A stretch of 32,541 nt of DNA. It comes from Anaerolineae bacterium (lineage in GTDB: Bacteria > Chloroflexota > Anaerolineae > B4-G1 > SLSP01). The notes beneath the pieces are model-generated. The model saw only the letters and a program-made list of their open reading frames with translations. It did not search any database and was not told the origin of the DNA. This document shows, in pieces, positions 17,020 to 26,188 of this stretch. Location: contig PWVB01000327.1 in the NCBI GenBank assembly GCA_003562365.1, positions 1 through 32,541 of the forward strand, read 5' to 3'. Numbering within the stretch: the first letter of the stretch is position 1; every line of letters starts with the position of its first letter. Both the position numbers and the translations under genes were made by a program.

Positions 17020-19524
17020 CTAGGGCGCTGTCAGATCCGCAGCGCGCCCTGAGGGATCGATTTTATAGATGACCACACCGTCATGGTCATACACAGCTGG
17101 ATAGAGTGCATCGAATTTCTCCAAGCCGGGAGCCGAGTAGCGCTGGCGCTCAAGAGGACCAATATAGACGTAGGTCACGGCATAGTCCTCAAGGACGCCT
17201 TGAGCTTCGCCAGAATCCAGCGTCTGAAAAAGCCGCTCCAGGTCGATCTCCCGACGTGCGGGCTCGTCATAGTTGCCGCGCCATTGCCGCTGATGCCCAC
17301 CCCAGCCGAGCAGGGTCGGCAAGCCAGTCAGCGCAGCGACACGTCCCTCATAGATGTAGGCACGGTGCTGATCGCCTGGGGCTTCAACGATGACTGGCGC
17401 GCCCTCCACGTTAGCATTTAACCACTGGATGGCGGCGTAGTCACCAGGGTAAGCCTGTGCCAACCACGCGGCGCCATCTAGGTCCCAAGGTACCCCGTGT
17501 TGTTTGGCTCGGGCCGGCACTGCCAGAGCTGTGTAGACTAGGCCAGCAGCGATCAGCAGCCCCGAGGCGCACAACAGGAGTCCGCGACCGGTTTTCCGTC
17601 CTTCTGGGCGACGCCAAGCTCCGAGCCACACTGCCATCTGCCACGCCCCGGCGAGGCCCCAAAGGATCCAGGCCTGGAAGTAGAACTTGAAGATGGTGTT
17701 CATCCGCGTCATAAAGATGTCCTGCAGGTAGACGAACTCCGGCGCCAGCGTGAGCAGGGCACCGAAGAGGACCAGCAGAAGGGCAAATCGACCGTTGCCC
17801 GCGCCTTCAGCGGGCCTTTGAGGCACGCCCTTCTTCCCACCTGGATGACCCGGCCCATCGTGGATGAGCGTCCAGAGCCCTACCCCAAGTCCTAAAGCCA
17901 ACAGCAAACCAGTCCACGGGTGACGCAGGCGCTGTTGCAGGGCTGTCAGGGCCGTTGCGAGGGGTAGCGTGTAGCCCTCGATGGATTCCCCGCGCAGGAT
18001 GATCATCAAGTATGGGTAGCCCGTCACGGCGCCGACCACCAGGCCCAGCAGTGCGATTCCCACCATCAACCCGATGCCCAGGCCCAGTGCCTGAAGCCAC
18101 CGGACCTTCTGCTTTCGCGCAGCACTGCTGATGACACCAATCATAGGCAGCAGCAAGGGCAGGAACATCACAACGAACTGCTGTAGCTTGGTCGCGTTAA
18201 ACAAATTGGGCAGCAACCCTCCGGCTTGCGAACGCAGCGCAATCCAGAATGGTGCGTAGAGGAGCACGCTCAATACACCCAGAAGCACGGCTTCGGGAAG
18301 CATCCTTCTAATTACCTGGATCAAAGCTGCCAGGGACTGCTCACGCTGCGCGTAGCGCCCGAGAATCCCGGCTCCGACAAACAAGGCCCAGTAGATCGGA
18401 AAATCCCACGTGTTTAGAAACCCTAAGGCGCCTAACACCGTTGCACTGCCAAGGAGTGCCCCCCAGCGCGGAAGCCGCCAGCGCCAGGGCCGCCTTGGAT
18501 CCACCGATTCGCGTTCCGATGCTCTTGCCGTGCCGAGATAGAGGTTCAGCGCCAGCGCTACTGCGATGAGCACAAAGGGAAGCGCCAAGAGGTGCGGATG
18601 CATGTCTCCCAAGATGAAGCTAAAGGCGGGGAACTCGTCGATTACCTCCTGAGAGTCTCCCCAAGGGGTCCTGTCGTGAATCGTACGTGAGGCTTGCCAC
18701 CACCAGTTGAAGCGTTGCGGAATCCAGGTGAAGGGAGGGGTTGGCGGCTCGTTGATCTGGCGGATGTCGAGCCAGGCCCAGAACCAATCCGGAAAGAGGC
18801 CTCTGGCATGCAGGACCTCAAGCAGGCCTTGCCCGTTGCCGGTGATCAGCACCATCAGGGGGCCAAAGAATGGGCGCCACAGGCTTTTACCGCCCAGCAT
18901 ATCATAGACAGTCCCGTATGCTTGAACGGCTACCAAGGCAAACCATCCGGCATTACCTAGGTTGAACGCGATGGTGGAAGGTACTAAGCTAAGGCGTGTC
19001 AGCAGAGCCAGCAGTAGATACCCTAAATAGTAATAGGAGATCGCAAATCCCGAGAGCCAGGGATCGTGGGGCGGCATTAAGGGCGCTCGCAGATTGGCGT
19101 TGAGGAAGGCGATCTCCATCCACTTCTCGCCACCGGCTGTCTGCAACTGAGGTTGGGCGGAACGCACCACGGCCCACAGCATAAAGGCTACCAGAAAGAG
19201 CCCCTCCACGATGAGGATGTGGCGACGATTGCGCCGCCACCAGGGGCGGACTTCGCTCCACTTTCCGTGCATTAACAGCAGTCCACCTGCTAAAACGAGG
19301 CCCAATGCGGTCAAAGCAGCGGCGTAGGTGTTCTCCCAGAGGTGCGTGGTGCTTCCCCACCAGAAGACGACGCCGGTCAGCAGCACCCCTAGCGCTTTAG
19401 CCGTCGAATAGCCACGCGACGGAAGCTGTCTCAGCGTCGCGAAGGCAATCGGCAGGCCAGCTAAAGCCATAACTTGTAGTGTCAGATACCAGGCCAAGAG
19501 TGGCAGCATATCAGGACTCCACAA
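17020..19524 (-). CDS. DUF2298 (Chlor_Arch_YYY) family membrane protein
   Basis: 834 aa polytopic protein; SGFAISYYYLGYLLLALLTRLS, EFPAFSFILGDMHPHLLALPFVL, RMNTIFKFYFQAWILWGLA. Confidence 0.9.
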   Translation of the reverse strand: MWSPDMLPLLAWYLTLQVMALAGLPIAFATLRQLPSRGYSTAKALGVLLTGVVFWWGSTTHLWENTYAAALTALGLVLAGGLLLMHGKWSEVRPWWRRNRRHILIVEGLFLVAFMLWAVVRSAQPQLQTAGGEKWMEIAFLNANLRAPLMPPHDPWLSGFAISYYYLGYLLLALLTRLSLVPSTIAFNLGNAGWFALVAVQAYGTVYDMLGGKSLWRPFFGPLMVLITGNGQGLLEVLHARGLFPDWFWAWLDIRQINEPPTPPFTWIPQRFNWWWQASRTIHDRTPWGDSQEVIDEFPAFSFILGDMHPHLLALPFVLIAVALALNLYLGTARASERESVDPRRPWRWRLPRWGALLGSATVLGALGFLNTWDFPIYWALFVGAGILGRYAQREQSLAALIQVIRRMLPEAVLLGVLSVLLYAPFWIALRSQAGGLLPNLFNATKLQQFVVMFLPLLLPMIGVISSAARKQKVRWLQALGLGIGLMVGIALLGLVVGAVTGYPYLMIILRGESIEGYTLPLATALTALQQRLRHPWTGLLLALGLGVGLWTLIHDGPGHPGGKKGVPQRPAEGAGNGRFALLLVLFGALLTLAPEFVYLQDIFMTRMNTIFKFYFQAWILWGLAGAWQMAVWLGAWRRPEGRKTGRGLLLCASGLLIAAGLVYTALAVPARAKQHGVPWDLDGAAWLAQAYPGDYAAIQWLNANVEGAPVIVEAPGDQHRAYIYEGRVAALTGLPTLLGWGGHQRQWRGNYDEPARREIDLERLFQTLDSGEAQGVLEDYAVTYVYIGPLERQRYSAPGLEKFDALYPAVYDHDGVVIYKIDPSGRAADLTAP

Positions 19525-19699
19525 TCATAGAGGGAGCGCTCTTTTCGTTTAGAAGCGGTTCAATACCGGACATAGTTTAAAGACCTCAGTCCTTTGAAAG
19601 GATTTTTCTGACCTGCAGCAATCCACGATCGAATCGACCCGGCCAACCCCAATGCATACCTAGCAAATGCTGAAGCTCCTCCACGATGCTGTGTTGACA

Positions 19700-20257
19700 T
19701 CAACTAGGGTTCCGATCTGCTGCGGTGTCCGTCGTGGGCTTGATCTTGGGCGCATCGGTGGTGAGACGGGAGGCCAAGACGTGCTGATGGTCGCTGAGCG
19801 AAGCGGCAAGCTTCAGCGCATCCAATTTCGCAGTCGCTGACAGTCCACCGACAGCCTCTGAGGCATGGGAGATCAGACTGCCGTCCGGTAGCGTCATGAT
19901 CTGCGGTGCAACTACGGTAGCGCTTCCATAAATGCGGATCGGCCAGGCTATCGCTGTGGACAGCAGCGCTCTGTCTGAGCTATGCGGCATCGCCGACGCA
20001 GGGAAGCTCCAAACGGGGGCCGACGCGCCAACTGAGCGCACGCGACGACCCTGGGCTTCCAAGCCGTAGAATCCGATCACTCCACCCATGAGCGGCTGCG
20101 TGACCCTGCTACTCGTCAGGGTGAGTCGGGCGTGAAGCGGCATGGCATTCCAGGTCTCGCTCTCAATCGATCGCCGGAGACTGACGGCGCTGGGGTGACG
20201 CTTGAAGGGAGGGCGCTCACCGCGGCCTGCCAAAGGATTCTGGCTCTGTGGCTTCAT
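19700..20257 (-). CDS. Hypothetical protein
   Basis: ORF track 19700..20269; internal Met MKPQSQNPLAGRG at 20257 also plausible. No recognised family; supported only by uninterrupted frame and position. Confidence 0.4.
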   Translation of the reverse strand: MKPQSQNPLAGRGERPPFKRHPSAVSLRRSIESETWNAMPLHARLTLTSSRVTQPLMGGVIGFYGLEAQGRRVRSVGASAPVWSFPASAMPHSSDRALLSTAIAWPIRIYGSATVVAPQIMTLPDGSLISHASEAVGGLSATAKLDALKLAASLSDHQHVLASRLTTDAPKIKPTTDTAADRNPS

Positions 20258-20283
20258 ACTTAAGATCATACCCGCGGAGGGAA

Positions 20284-21417
20284 CTACGAGGAACTGTAGA
20301 CACTGAGTAATGTCTCAGAGGCCCTAGGTAAGGTGAAGGTGATGGCGTTTCCAGCTTCGGATGTGTTTGAGACCCAGATACGTTCACCGTGGGCCTCGAC
20401 CACCAAGCGACAAAAAGCCAGGCTCAGTCCAGACTCAACTCTCGAATACCTTTTCAAGGCGAACTTGTCGAAAAGATGCTCTCGGACTTCATCAGGCATC
20501 CGCGATCCGGTGTCGTGCACAGAAACGCGGATCTTGTCACGGTTGTAGGGTCCCAAGGCGGCTTCAATCTCTACCTGGCCGCCCGGGGGAGTGGAGAACA
20601 AGGCGTTGGTGATGAGGCTCTGGAGCACTCGCTGGATGAGTGCCTGATCTCCCCAGGTTAAGGGGAGATCATTGTCAATGCTGTAGCCAAGCCGCAGATC
20701 GCGTTGCTGCGCGAACACTCTCGCCGACTGTACCACTGCATCCGCCAACTCCACAAACGAGAAGACATCAGGACTCAAAGGCATACGACCGCCTTCGAGT
20801 TGGCAGAGATCCACAAATTCATTGATAGTGGTGACGAGCTGGTTGGCTTGCTCCGCGGCCTCCTGTAGATGCTGTTGTTGGTCTTCAGCGAGTTGTGTGG
20901 AAGCATACGGAGCGATCAGGTCAAGCGACGCCACTATATTTGCTATAGGGTCTCGCAGATCGTGGAGCATCATGTGGGTAAGGTCTTTGCGGAGTGCTGA
21001 CAACAGCCGCGATTCTGTCACGTCCTGGAGAACAATCATCCGCCCCAAAGATCGTTGCTGGAGGTCGATCACCAGGTTAAGCCAGCGGATTGTGCGTAGG
21101 CCGACCTCACATTCACCCTCGCTGGCACGGTCATCCCCTTGGCTGACTCGGCGAACCTCCTTAAGCACAGCATCAACTGCCTCGGGCGCATATCGTCGCA
21201 ATTCGCGCACTAAATCCCAGCCGGAGCGCTCTACCCAGTCCTCAGGGGCGCCAGGGAGGTCGAGGTAGCTTAAGGCTATGGCATTAATCAACAGGAGGTG
21301 TAGTTCGTTGCTGAGCAGGATCAGACCATCGCGGCAAAAAGCCGCCATGGCACTCAGCCGGCCTCTTTCTTCCTGAAGCCACATCAATTGTTGTTGGACT
21401 GCTGGATCGTCGTGCAT
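20284..21417 (-). CDS. Sensor histidine kinase, cytoplasmic PAS-like + HisKA + HATPase_c
   Basis: 377 aa; H-box LTHMMLHDLRDPIANIVASLDLI; N-box QRVLQSLITNALFSTPPGG; C-terminal LAFCRLVVEAHGERIWVSNTSEAGNAITFTLP. Confidence 0.9.
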   Translation of the reverse strand: MHDDPAVQQQLMWLQEERGRLSAMAAFCRDGLILLSNELHLLLINAIALSYLDLPGAPEDWVERSGWDLVRELRRYAPEAVDAVLKEVRRVSQGDDRASEGECEVGLRTIRWLNLVIDLQQRSLGRMIVLQDVTESRLLSALRKDLTHMMLHDLRDPIANIVASLDLIAPYASTQLAEDQQQHLQEAAEQANQLVTTINEFVDLCQLEGGRMPLSPDVFSFVELADAVVQSARVFAQQRDLRLGYSIDNDLPLTWGDQALIQRVLQSLITNALFSTPPGGQVEIEAALGPYNRDKIRVSVHDTGSRMPDEVREHLFDKFALKRYSRVESGLSLAFCRLVVEAHGERIWVSNTSEAGNAITFTLPRASETLLSVYSSS

Positions 21418-21541
21418 AATCGGACCTGTAGAAGGATCCTGTCACCATCTAATCCTATTGTAGTGCTATTTCCATCCTCGTCAAACTCCGCTATAAAAGT
21501 TGCAGCGACTTAGCCTGCACGGCTGAGCGGCTCAACGCCAC

Positions 21542-23680
21542 TTAGGTGATCAGTGATAGCCCGATACGCCCTCGATCCATATCGACGTTCAGGATTTCCA
21601 CCTCGACGACATCGCCGACCGCGACTTGGTCGTGAGGATCGCGAACGAACCGTTTCCCCATCTGGCTGATATGGATTAGGCCGTTGTGTTTTACGCCGAT
21701 GTCCACAAAGGCCCCGAAGTCCACGACATTGCGCACCGTTCCTTTCAGGCGCATGCCGGGACGCAGATCCTTTAGCGTCGCGGCATCTACCCGCAAAATA
21801 GGTCCCTCAAGCTCATCGCGCGGATCACGGCCTGGACTTTGCAGCGCCTCCAAAATGTCTTCCAGGGTCGGGCGTCCCGTTCCAAGCTCTCGCGCCAGTT
21901 CGTTGAGATCCATTGCCTGCCGCAGCTGCTGGATCGCCTCCGGCAGCTGCGGGTCCGCGATTGAGGCGTCCAGAAGACTCAGGATCTCCCGAGCTACTTC
22001 ATAGCTCTCCGGATGAATGCCCGTGCGATCCAGGGCTTCGTCTCCCTCCAGTATACGTAAGAAGCCAGCCGCTTGCTCGAAGGTCTTAGGGCCGATGCCC
22101 GAGACCTGCAGTAGTCCCTCTCGATCTTTGAATGGTCCTTGCTGTTCGCGGAGGTTTACGATGTTCTCCGCGATTCGCGGCCCTATCGCGGATACGTAGG
22201 CCAGCAGTGCCGGAGAAGCGGTGTTCAGATCAGCGCCGACGCTGTTGACGGCTGACGCTACCACGGTATCGAGCGTGTCCGTCAGCGCCCTCTGGTCAAC
22301 ATCGTGTTGATAGAGTCCAATCCCGATGGCTTGAGGGTCTATCTTCACCAGCTCGGCCAAGGGATCCTGAAGCCGCCGGGCGATTGAAACCGCGCCGCGG
22401 AGCGAGACGTCCAGGTCCGGCAACTCTGCTCGGGCCAGTTGGGAGGCCGAATAAACAGAGGCGCCTGCCTCGTTGACCAGTGTGTAACGGACAGCCAGTC
22501 CCTCTTGGATCATCTCCGCAATCAGCATCTCTGTCTCGCGGCTGGCGGTACCGTTGCCGATGGCGATCACCGTCACATCGTGTCTGTTGACCAGGGTGCG
22601 TAAAGTCTGCTTGGCCTGATCTCTCTTGCGGTCTGGGTAGATGGTAGTCGTGTCGAGTACTTTTCCGGTAATGTCTACCACGGCGACTTTGCAGCCGGTT
22701 CGGTATCCTGGATCGATGCCCAATACGCACTGACCGCGCAGTGGTGGTTGTAGGAGAAGTGCGCGCAGGTTGGTCGCGAAGACATCCATCGCGTGGGCCT
22801 CTGCCTGTTCGGTCAGCATCCGTCGAGCCTCGCGCTCAAGCGCTGGGAAAAGCAGGCGGTTGTAGCCGTCGATACGGGCTTCGATCAGATCTTCTGCCAG
22901 GAAACTACCGGCATCAGCCTGGTAGCGCAGAGCTAGAATGCCCAGTGCCTCCGTCTTCGGTAACTGGAGTAGAACTCTGAGCGCGCCTTCACGTTCGCCG
23001 CGGTTGATGGCAAGCACCTGGTGGGGGCGCAGGCCGCGAAGATCGCTGGCGAAGCTGTAGTAGAGTTGGTAGGTTCCCTTTGGATCTTTGGCCTTCTGGA
23101 TCTGTTGGGCGATCAACTCGCCACGGCGCCCCACCAGCTTTCGTATCTCCGCTCGCAGGTCCGCGTCATCGGCAATATGCTCGGCGACGATATCGCGAGC
23201 GCCCTGATAAGCTTCCTCCACCGACGTCACGTCACCGCGTACGAAGGGCTCTGCTGCTGCTTCCCGTGTTCCTGTGACAGGTTGCGCCAGGATAACCTCT
23301 GCGAGAGGCTGTAAACCCCTTTGACGGGCCATCAGCGCTCGAGTCCGGCGTCTGGGACGGTACGGTCGATAGAGATCCTCCAGTCGCTGCAGCGTGTCAG
23401 CGTCGTGAACCTCGCGTTGGAGCTCCGGGGTGAGCACACTCTGGGCATCCAAAGAACGCAGTATCGTCTCGCGGCGATCCTCTAGATTGCGTCGGTATCC
23501 CAAACGCTCCGCCACTGCCCGCAACTGCTCCTCGTCCAACGAGCCCGTCATCTCCTTGCGGTAGCGAGCGATAAAGGGGATCGTGTTTCCCGCGTCCAAG
23601 AGGGCTACCGCTGAGCGCACGCGAGGTGCAGCGATCTCCAAATTCGCAGCGACCGCCGTGATGATTCGTCCGTTATCCAT
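21542..23680 (-). CDS. tex: Tex-family transcription accessory / S1 RNA-binding protein
   Basis: VLGIDPGYRTGCKVAVVD (YqgF-like domain), LNTASPALLAYVSAIGPRIAENIV (HhH), C-terminal S1 domain GTVRNVVDFGAFVDIGVKHNGLIHISQMG. Start likely MDNGRIITAVAANLEI at 23680. Confidence 0.95.
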   Translation of the reverse strand: MDNGRIITAVAANLEIAAPRVRSAVALLDAGNTIPFIARYRKEMTGSLDEEQLRAVAERLGYRRNLEDRRETILRSLDAQSVLTPELQREVHDADTLQRLEDLYRPYRPRRRTRALMARQRGLQPLAEVILAQPVTGTREAAAEPFVRGDVTSVEEAYQGARDIVAEHIADDADLRAEIRKLVGRRGELIAQQIQKAKDPKGTYQLYYSFASDLRGLRPHQVLAINRGEREGALRVLLQLPKTEALGILALRYQADAGSFLAEDLIEARIDGYNRLLFPALEREARRMLTEQAEAHAMDVFATNLRALLLQPPLRGQCVLGIDPGYRTGCKVAVVDITGKVLDTTTIYPDRKRDQAKQTLRTLVNRHDVTVIAIGNGTASRETEMLIAEMIQEGLAVRYTLVNEAGASVYSASQLARAELPDLDVSLRGAVSIARRLQDPLAELVKIDPQAIGIGLYQHDVDQRALTDTLDTVVASAVNSVGADLNTASPALLAYVSAIGPRIAENIVNLREQQGPFKDREGLLQVSGIGPKTFEQAAGFLRILEGDEALDRTGIHPESYEVAREILSLLDASIADPQLPEAIQQLRQAMDLNELARELGTGRPTLEDILEALQSPGRDPRDELEGPILRVDAATLKDLRPGMRLKGTVRNVVDFGAFVDIGVKHNGLIHISQMGKRFVRDPHDQVAVGDVVEVEILNVDMDRGRIGLSLIT

Positions 23681-23684
23681 AGTC

Positions 23685-24791
23685 TCACTCCAGATTGCGA
23701 GTGATGGCAAAGGTTGCTATGCCGCCGATGACCATCCCCAGGCCGATCAATGTGACGAGTTGACTCCACATATCCATTATGCCAGCACCCTTCAGGATTA
23801 CCGATCGCACAAAGATAAGATAATAGTTGAGGGGCACGAACTGTGCAAGGAAACGAAAGAGTCCGGGCATATCTCGCACTGGAACCAGGTACCCGGAGAA
23901 CGCGACATCGATCATCGCCTGCATAAAGACCAGGAGAATGGCCTGTTGCTGCGTCCCAGCTAGGGAGGAGATCATAATCCCCCAGGTAACCTCAACTAAG
24001 ACAAAGATGAGGCTACCCAACAACAAGAATCCAAAAGCGCCCCGGATTGGGATGTTGAAGCCGTGGCGGATGATGAGTGTAAGAACCAGGAAGTTTAGGA
24101 TGCCAATGAGCGTAGGCGGAATGGCCTTACCAATCAGCAATTCGACTCGACGAATCGGAGTCACCAGTAGTTGCTCCAAGGTGCCGATCTCGCGTTCGCG
24201 AGCCAATCCTAGTGCGGCAACGCCCAGTGTGATCTGATAGTTAATGAAGCCCAACTGTGCACTGATCGTGTGGGGCCGTCCCTCCATCGAGGGATTGTAG
24301 AGCATCACCGAGTTCACGTCAATACCGACCCGCCCCACGTCTGCCTGCTGCTGAACAAAACGCTGGAGCACCTGCTGAGCTCCGCTCTCGATGACCCGAG
24401 CCGCGATCGAACTGGTTGCGTCGATGGTCAGCGGTATTGTGGCCGGCTCCGTTGTGCGATGGAGGGCTGCTGCTGTACCCCTGGGGATGCTCAAGACGGC
24501 GAAGATCTCCCCCCGCTGGAGGGCTCGCTCTGCCTCGACCATCGTCTGAGGATAGAACGTGACACGAAATCGCTCTGATGCATCCAGCAGTGCAATCAAC
24601 GCCCTGCTTTGCCTGCTGCGGTCGTCATCGATCACGGCGATCGGGATATTTCGGATTCCAGTCGCTGTCGCGTGAGCCAAGAGAACCAATTGCAGCACCG
24701 GCAGGAGGAGGATGAAGAACAACAAGGTCCGATCGCGGACGAACTGCCGGACGTCTTTCAGTGCGATCGCCCAGATCGTTACCGGGTTCAT
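23685..24791 (-). CDS. ABC-2 type transporter permease
   Basis: 368 aa; ALKDVRQFVRDRTLLFFILLLPVLQLVLL, REREIGTLEQLLVTPIRRVELLIGKAIPPTLIG. Confidence 0.93.
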   Translation of the reverse strand: MNPVTIWAIALKDVRQFVRDRTLLFFILLLPVLQLVLLAHATATGIRNIPIAVIDDDRSRQSRALIALLDASERFRVTFYPQTMVEAERALQRGEIFAVLSIPRGTAAALHRTTEPATIPLTIDATSSIAARVIESGAQQVLQRFVQQQADVGRVGIDVNSVMLYNPSMEGRPHTISAQLGFINYQITLGVAALGLAREREIGTLEQLLVTPIRRVELLIGKAIPPTLIGILNFLVLTLIIRHGFNIPIRGAFGFLLLGSLIFVLVEVTWGIMISSLAGTQQQAILLVFMQAMIDVAFSGYLVPVRDMPGLFRFLAQFVPLNYYLIFVRSVILKGAGIMDMWSQLVTLIGLGMVIGGIATFAITRNLE

Positions 24792-24798
24792 GTCTAGC

Positions 24799-26103
24799 TC
24801 AGGTGGCGCCTCCCACCACGCTTGCAGCTCGCCGTCCGATCTCCACTGCGTAGTTCGTGCCTCGGTCCCACGGATATACCTGGCTCATATTGGCCATATA
24901 GAGATGGGGAATCGGTGTCTCCAACGGTGGGATGCGAGCGGAATGATTGACTTGGGGCACCGGCTGGGCGTAGACCTCTGTGAACTTCCAATAGGCACGC
25001 ACCCAGTCGAGCTGAAAGTCTGGGTTCAGACGCTGGATGCCGGACGTAAACCGCGCCAGCAACGCCTCCTTCGGCATCTCAAAATGCACGTGGTCTGGAG
25101 GCAGATAGTCCCCACAGTAAACGAGGGTGTCACCGCCGTAGTGCGCCCGGTCGATGTAGTTGGTGTGTTCCACAAAGGCCAGGAACGGGAACCCTTCCTG
25201 CTTGGGTATGTTTATCCAGTAGTGCCTATCGGTAACGGGGCGCTTGAGCGCTAGCACCAGCACCACTGCTCCCATAGACACCAATTCATCCAAAGCGGCA
25301 GTATAGGAAGCCGGCAGCGTTGGAGTCCTGTCCCGAAGCATCTGTGGTGAGCAGGTCGCCAGAACCCGATCGTGAATCCGATCTCCAGCGCGTAGCTCCA
25401 AGCGAAGCCGGCCATCTTCTTCGCGATGGATCCCGCGAACGTGGTGCTCAAGCTGCAGTACGCCGCCCAGCGCGCGCACTCGGTCGGCCACGGCTTCTAT
25501 GAAGCGTTGAAAGCCACCCCTGAAATAGCCGAGCTGGGGTGTGCGTTTGGCCAATCTCGCCCAGAACCAGGCCAAATTGACGTGCCTGTAGTGTTGTCCG
25601 AACTTACCCTCCAGCAACGGCTGCCAGAGAATCTCGTATCCCCGGCGGCCTAGGGCCTTTGAGAGCCATCCATGCGCCGTTGTACGCTCGAGGGGGCGCC
25701 AGAGTGGATTGTAGCGCAGGAAAGCCGCCACAAGGCCGAAGCGCAGCCGATCAAGGAAGGGCAGTGGTTTGAACTGCAGTACGCGCAGCGGACTGTCCAG
25801 AGGATAGATCTCCCGGCCGTGGTAGATTGATGTTACTGGACGCCGAAAGAAGATCATCTCGCTGAGGCCCAACTCGCCGGAAAACCTTATGATCTCGCGA
25901 TCGCTGGCGAAGATATGGTGGTAAAAGCGTTCCAGGGACCAATCCCATGCGCTGTCCTTGAAACCAGCTGCCAGTCCTCCAACATAGGGTCGAGCTTCAT
26001 AGACTGTTACTTGATGTCCTGCTTTGAGCAGATCATAGGCTGCGGTGAGCCCAGTCACGCCAGCACCAACAATCCCCACGTCTTGAGGGATCGGATCGGG
26101 CAT
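24799..26103 (-). CDS. FAD/NAD(P)-dependent oxidoreductase, amine oxidase / protoporphyrinogen-oxidase-like
   Basis: VGIVGAGVTGLTAAYDLLKAGHQVTVYEARPYVGGLA dinucleotide-binding motif; C-terminal HLYMANMSQVYPWDRGTNYAVEIGRRAA. Confidence 0.9.
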   Translation of the reverse strand: MPDPIPQDVGIVGAGVTGLTAAYDLLKAGHQVTVYEARPYVGGLAAGFKDSAWDWSLERFYHHIFASDREIIRFSGELGLSEMIFFRRPVTSIYHGREIYPLDSPLRVLQFKPLPFLDRLRFGLVAAFLRYNPLWRPLERTTAHGWLSKALGRRGYEILWQPLLEGKFGQHYRHVNLAWFWARLAKRTPQLGYFRGGFQRFIEAVADRVRALGGVLQLEHHVRGIHREEDGRLRLELRAGDRIHDRVLATCSPQMLRDRTPTLPASYTAALDELVSMGAVVLVLALKRPVTDRHYWINIPKQEGFPFLAFVEHTNYIDRAHYGGDTLVYCGDYLPPDHVHFEMPKEALLARFTSGIQRLNPDFQLDWVRAYWKFTEVYAQPVPQVNHSARIPPLETPIPHLYMANMSQVYPWDRGTNYAVEIGRRAASVVGGAT

Positions 26104-26188
26104 CTGCGATTATCCTTATCAGGCGGCGGTCGACACAAAACACGACACCGCGGTTAGAGAACGAGAAGATCTGGGCGTGAACAGACTG

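Noticed and set aside
19590-19612. CCTTTGAAAGG inverted repeat followed by TTTTTC as a terminator
   Set aside because: The centre leaves only a 1-nt loop, so it cannot fold as drawn, and no + strand gene ends there.
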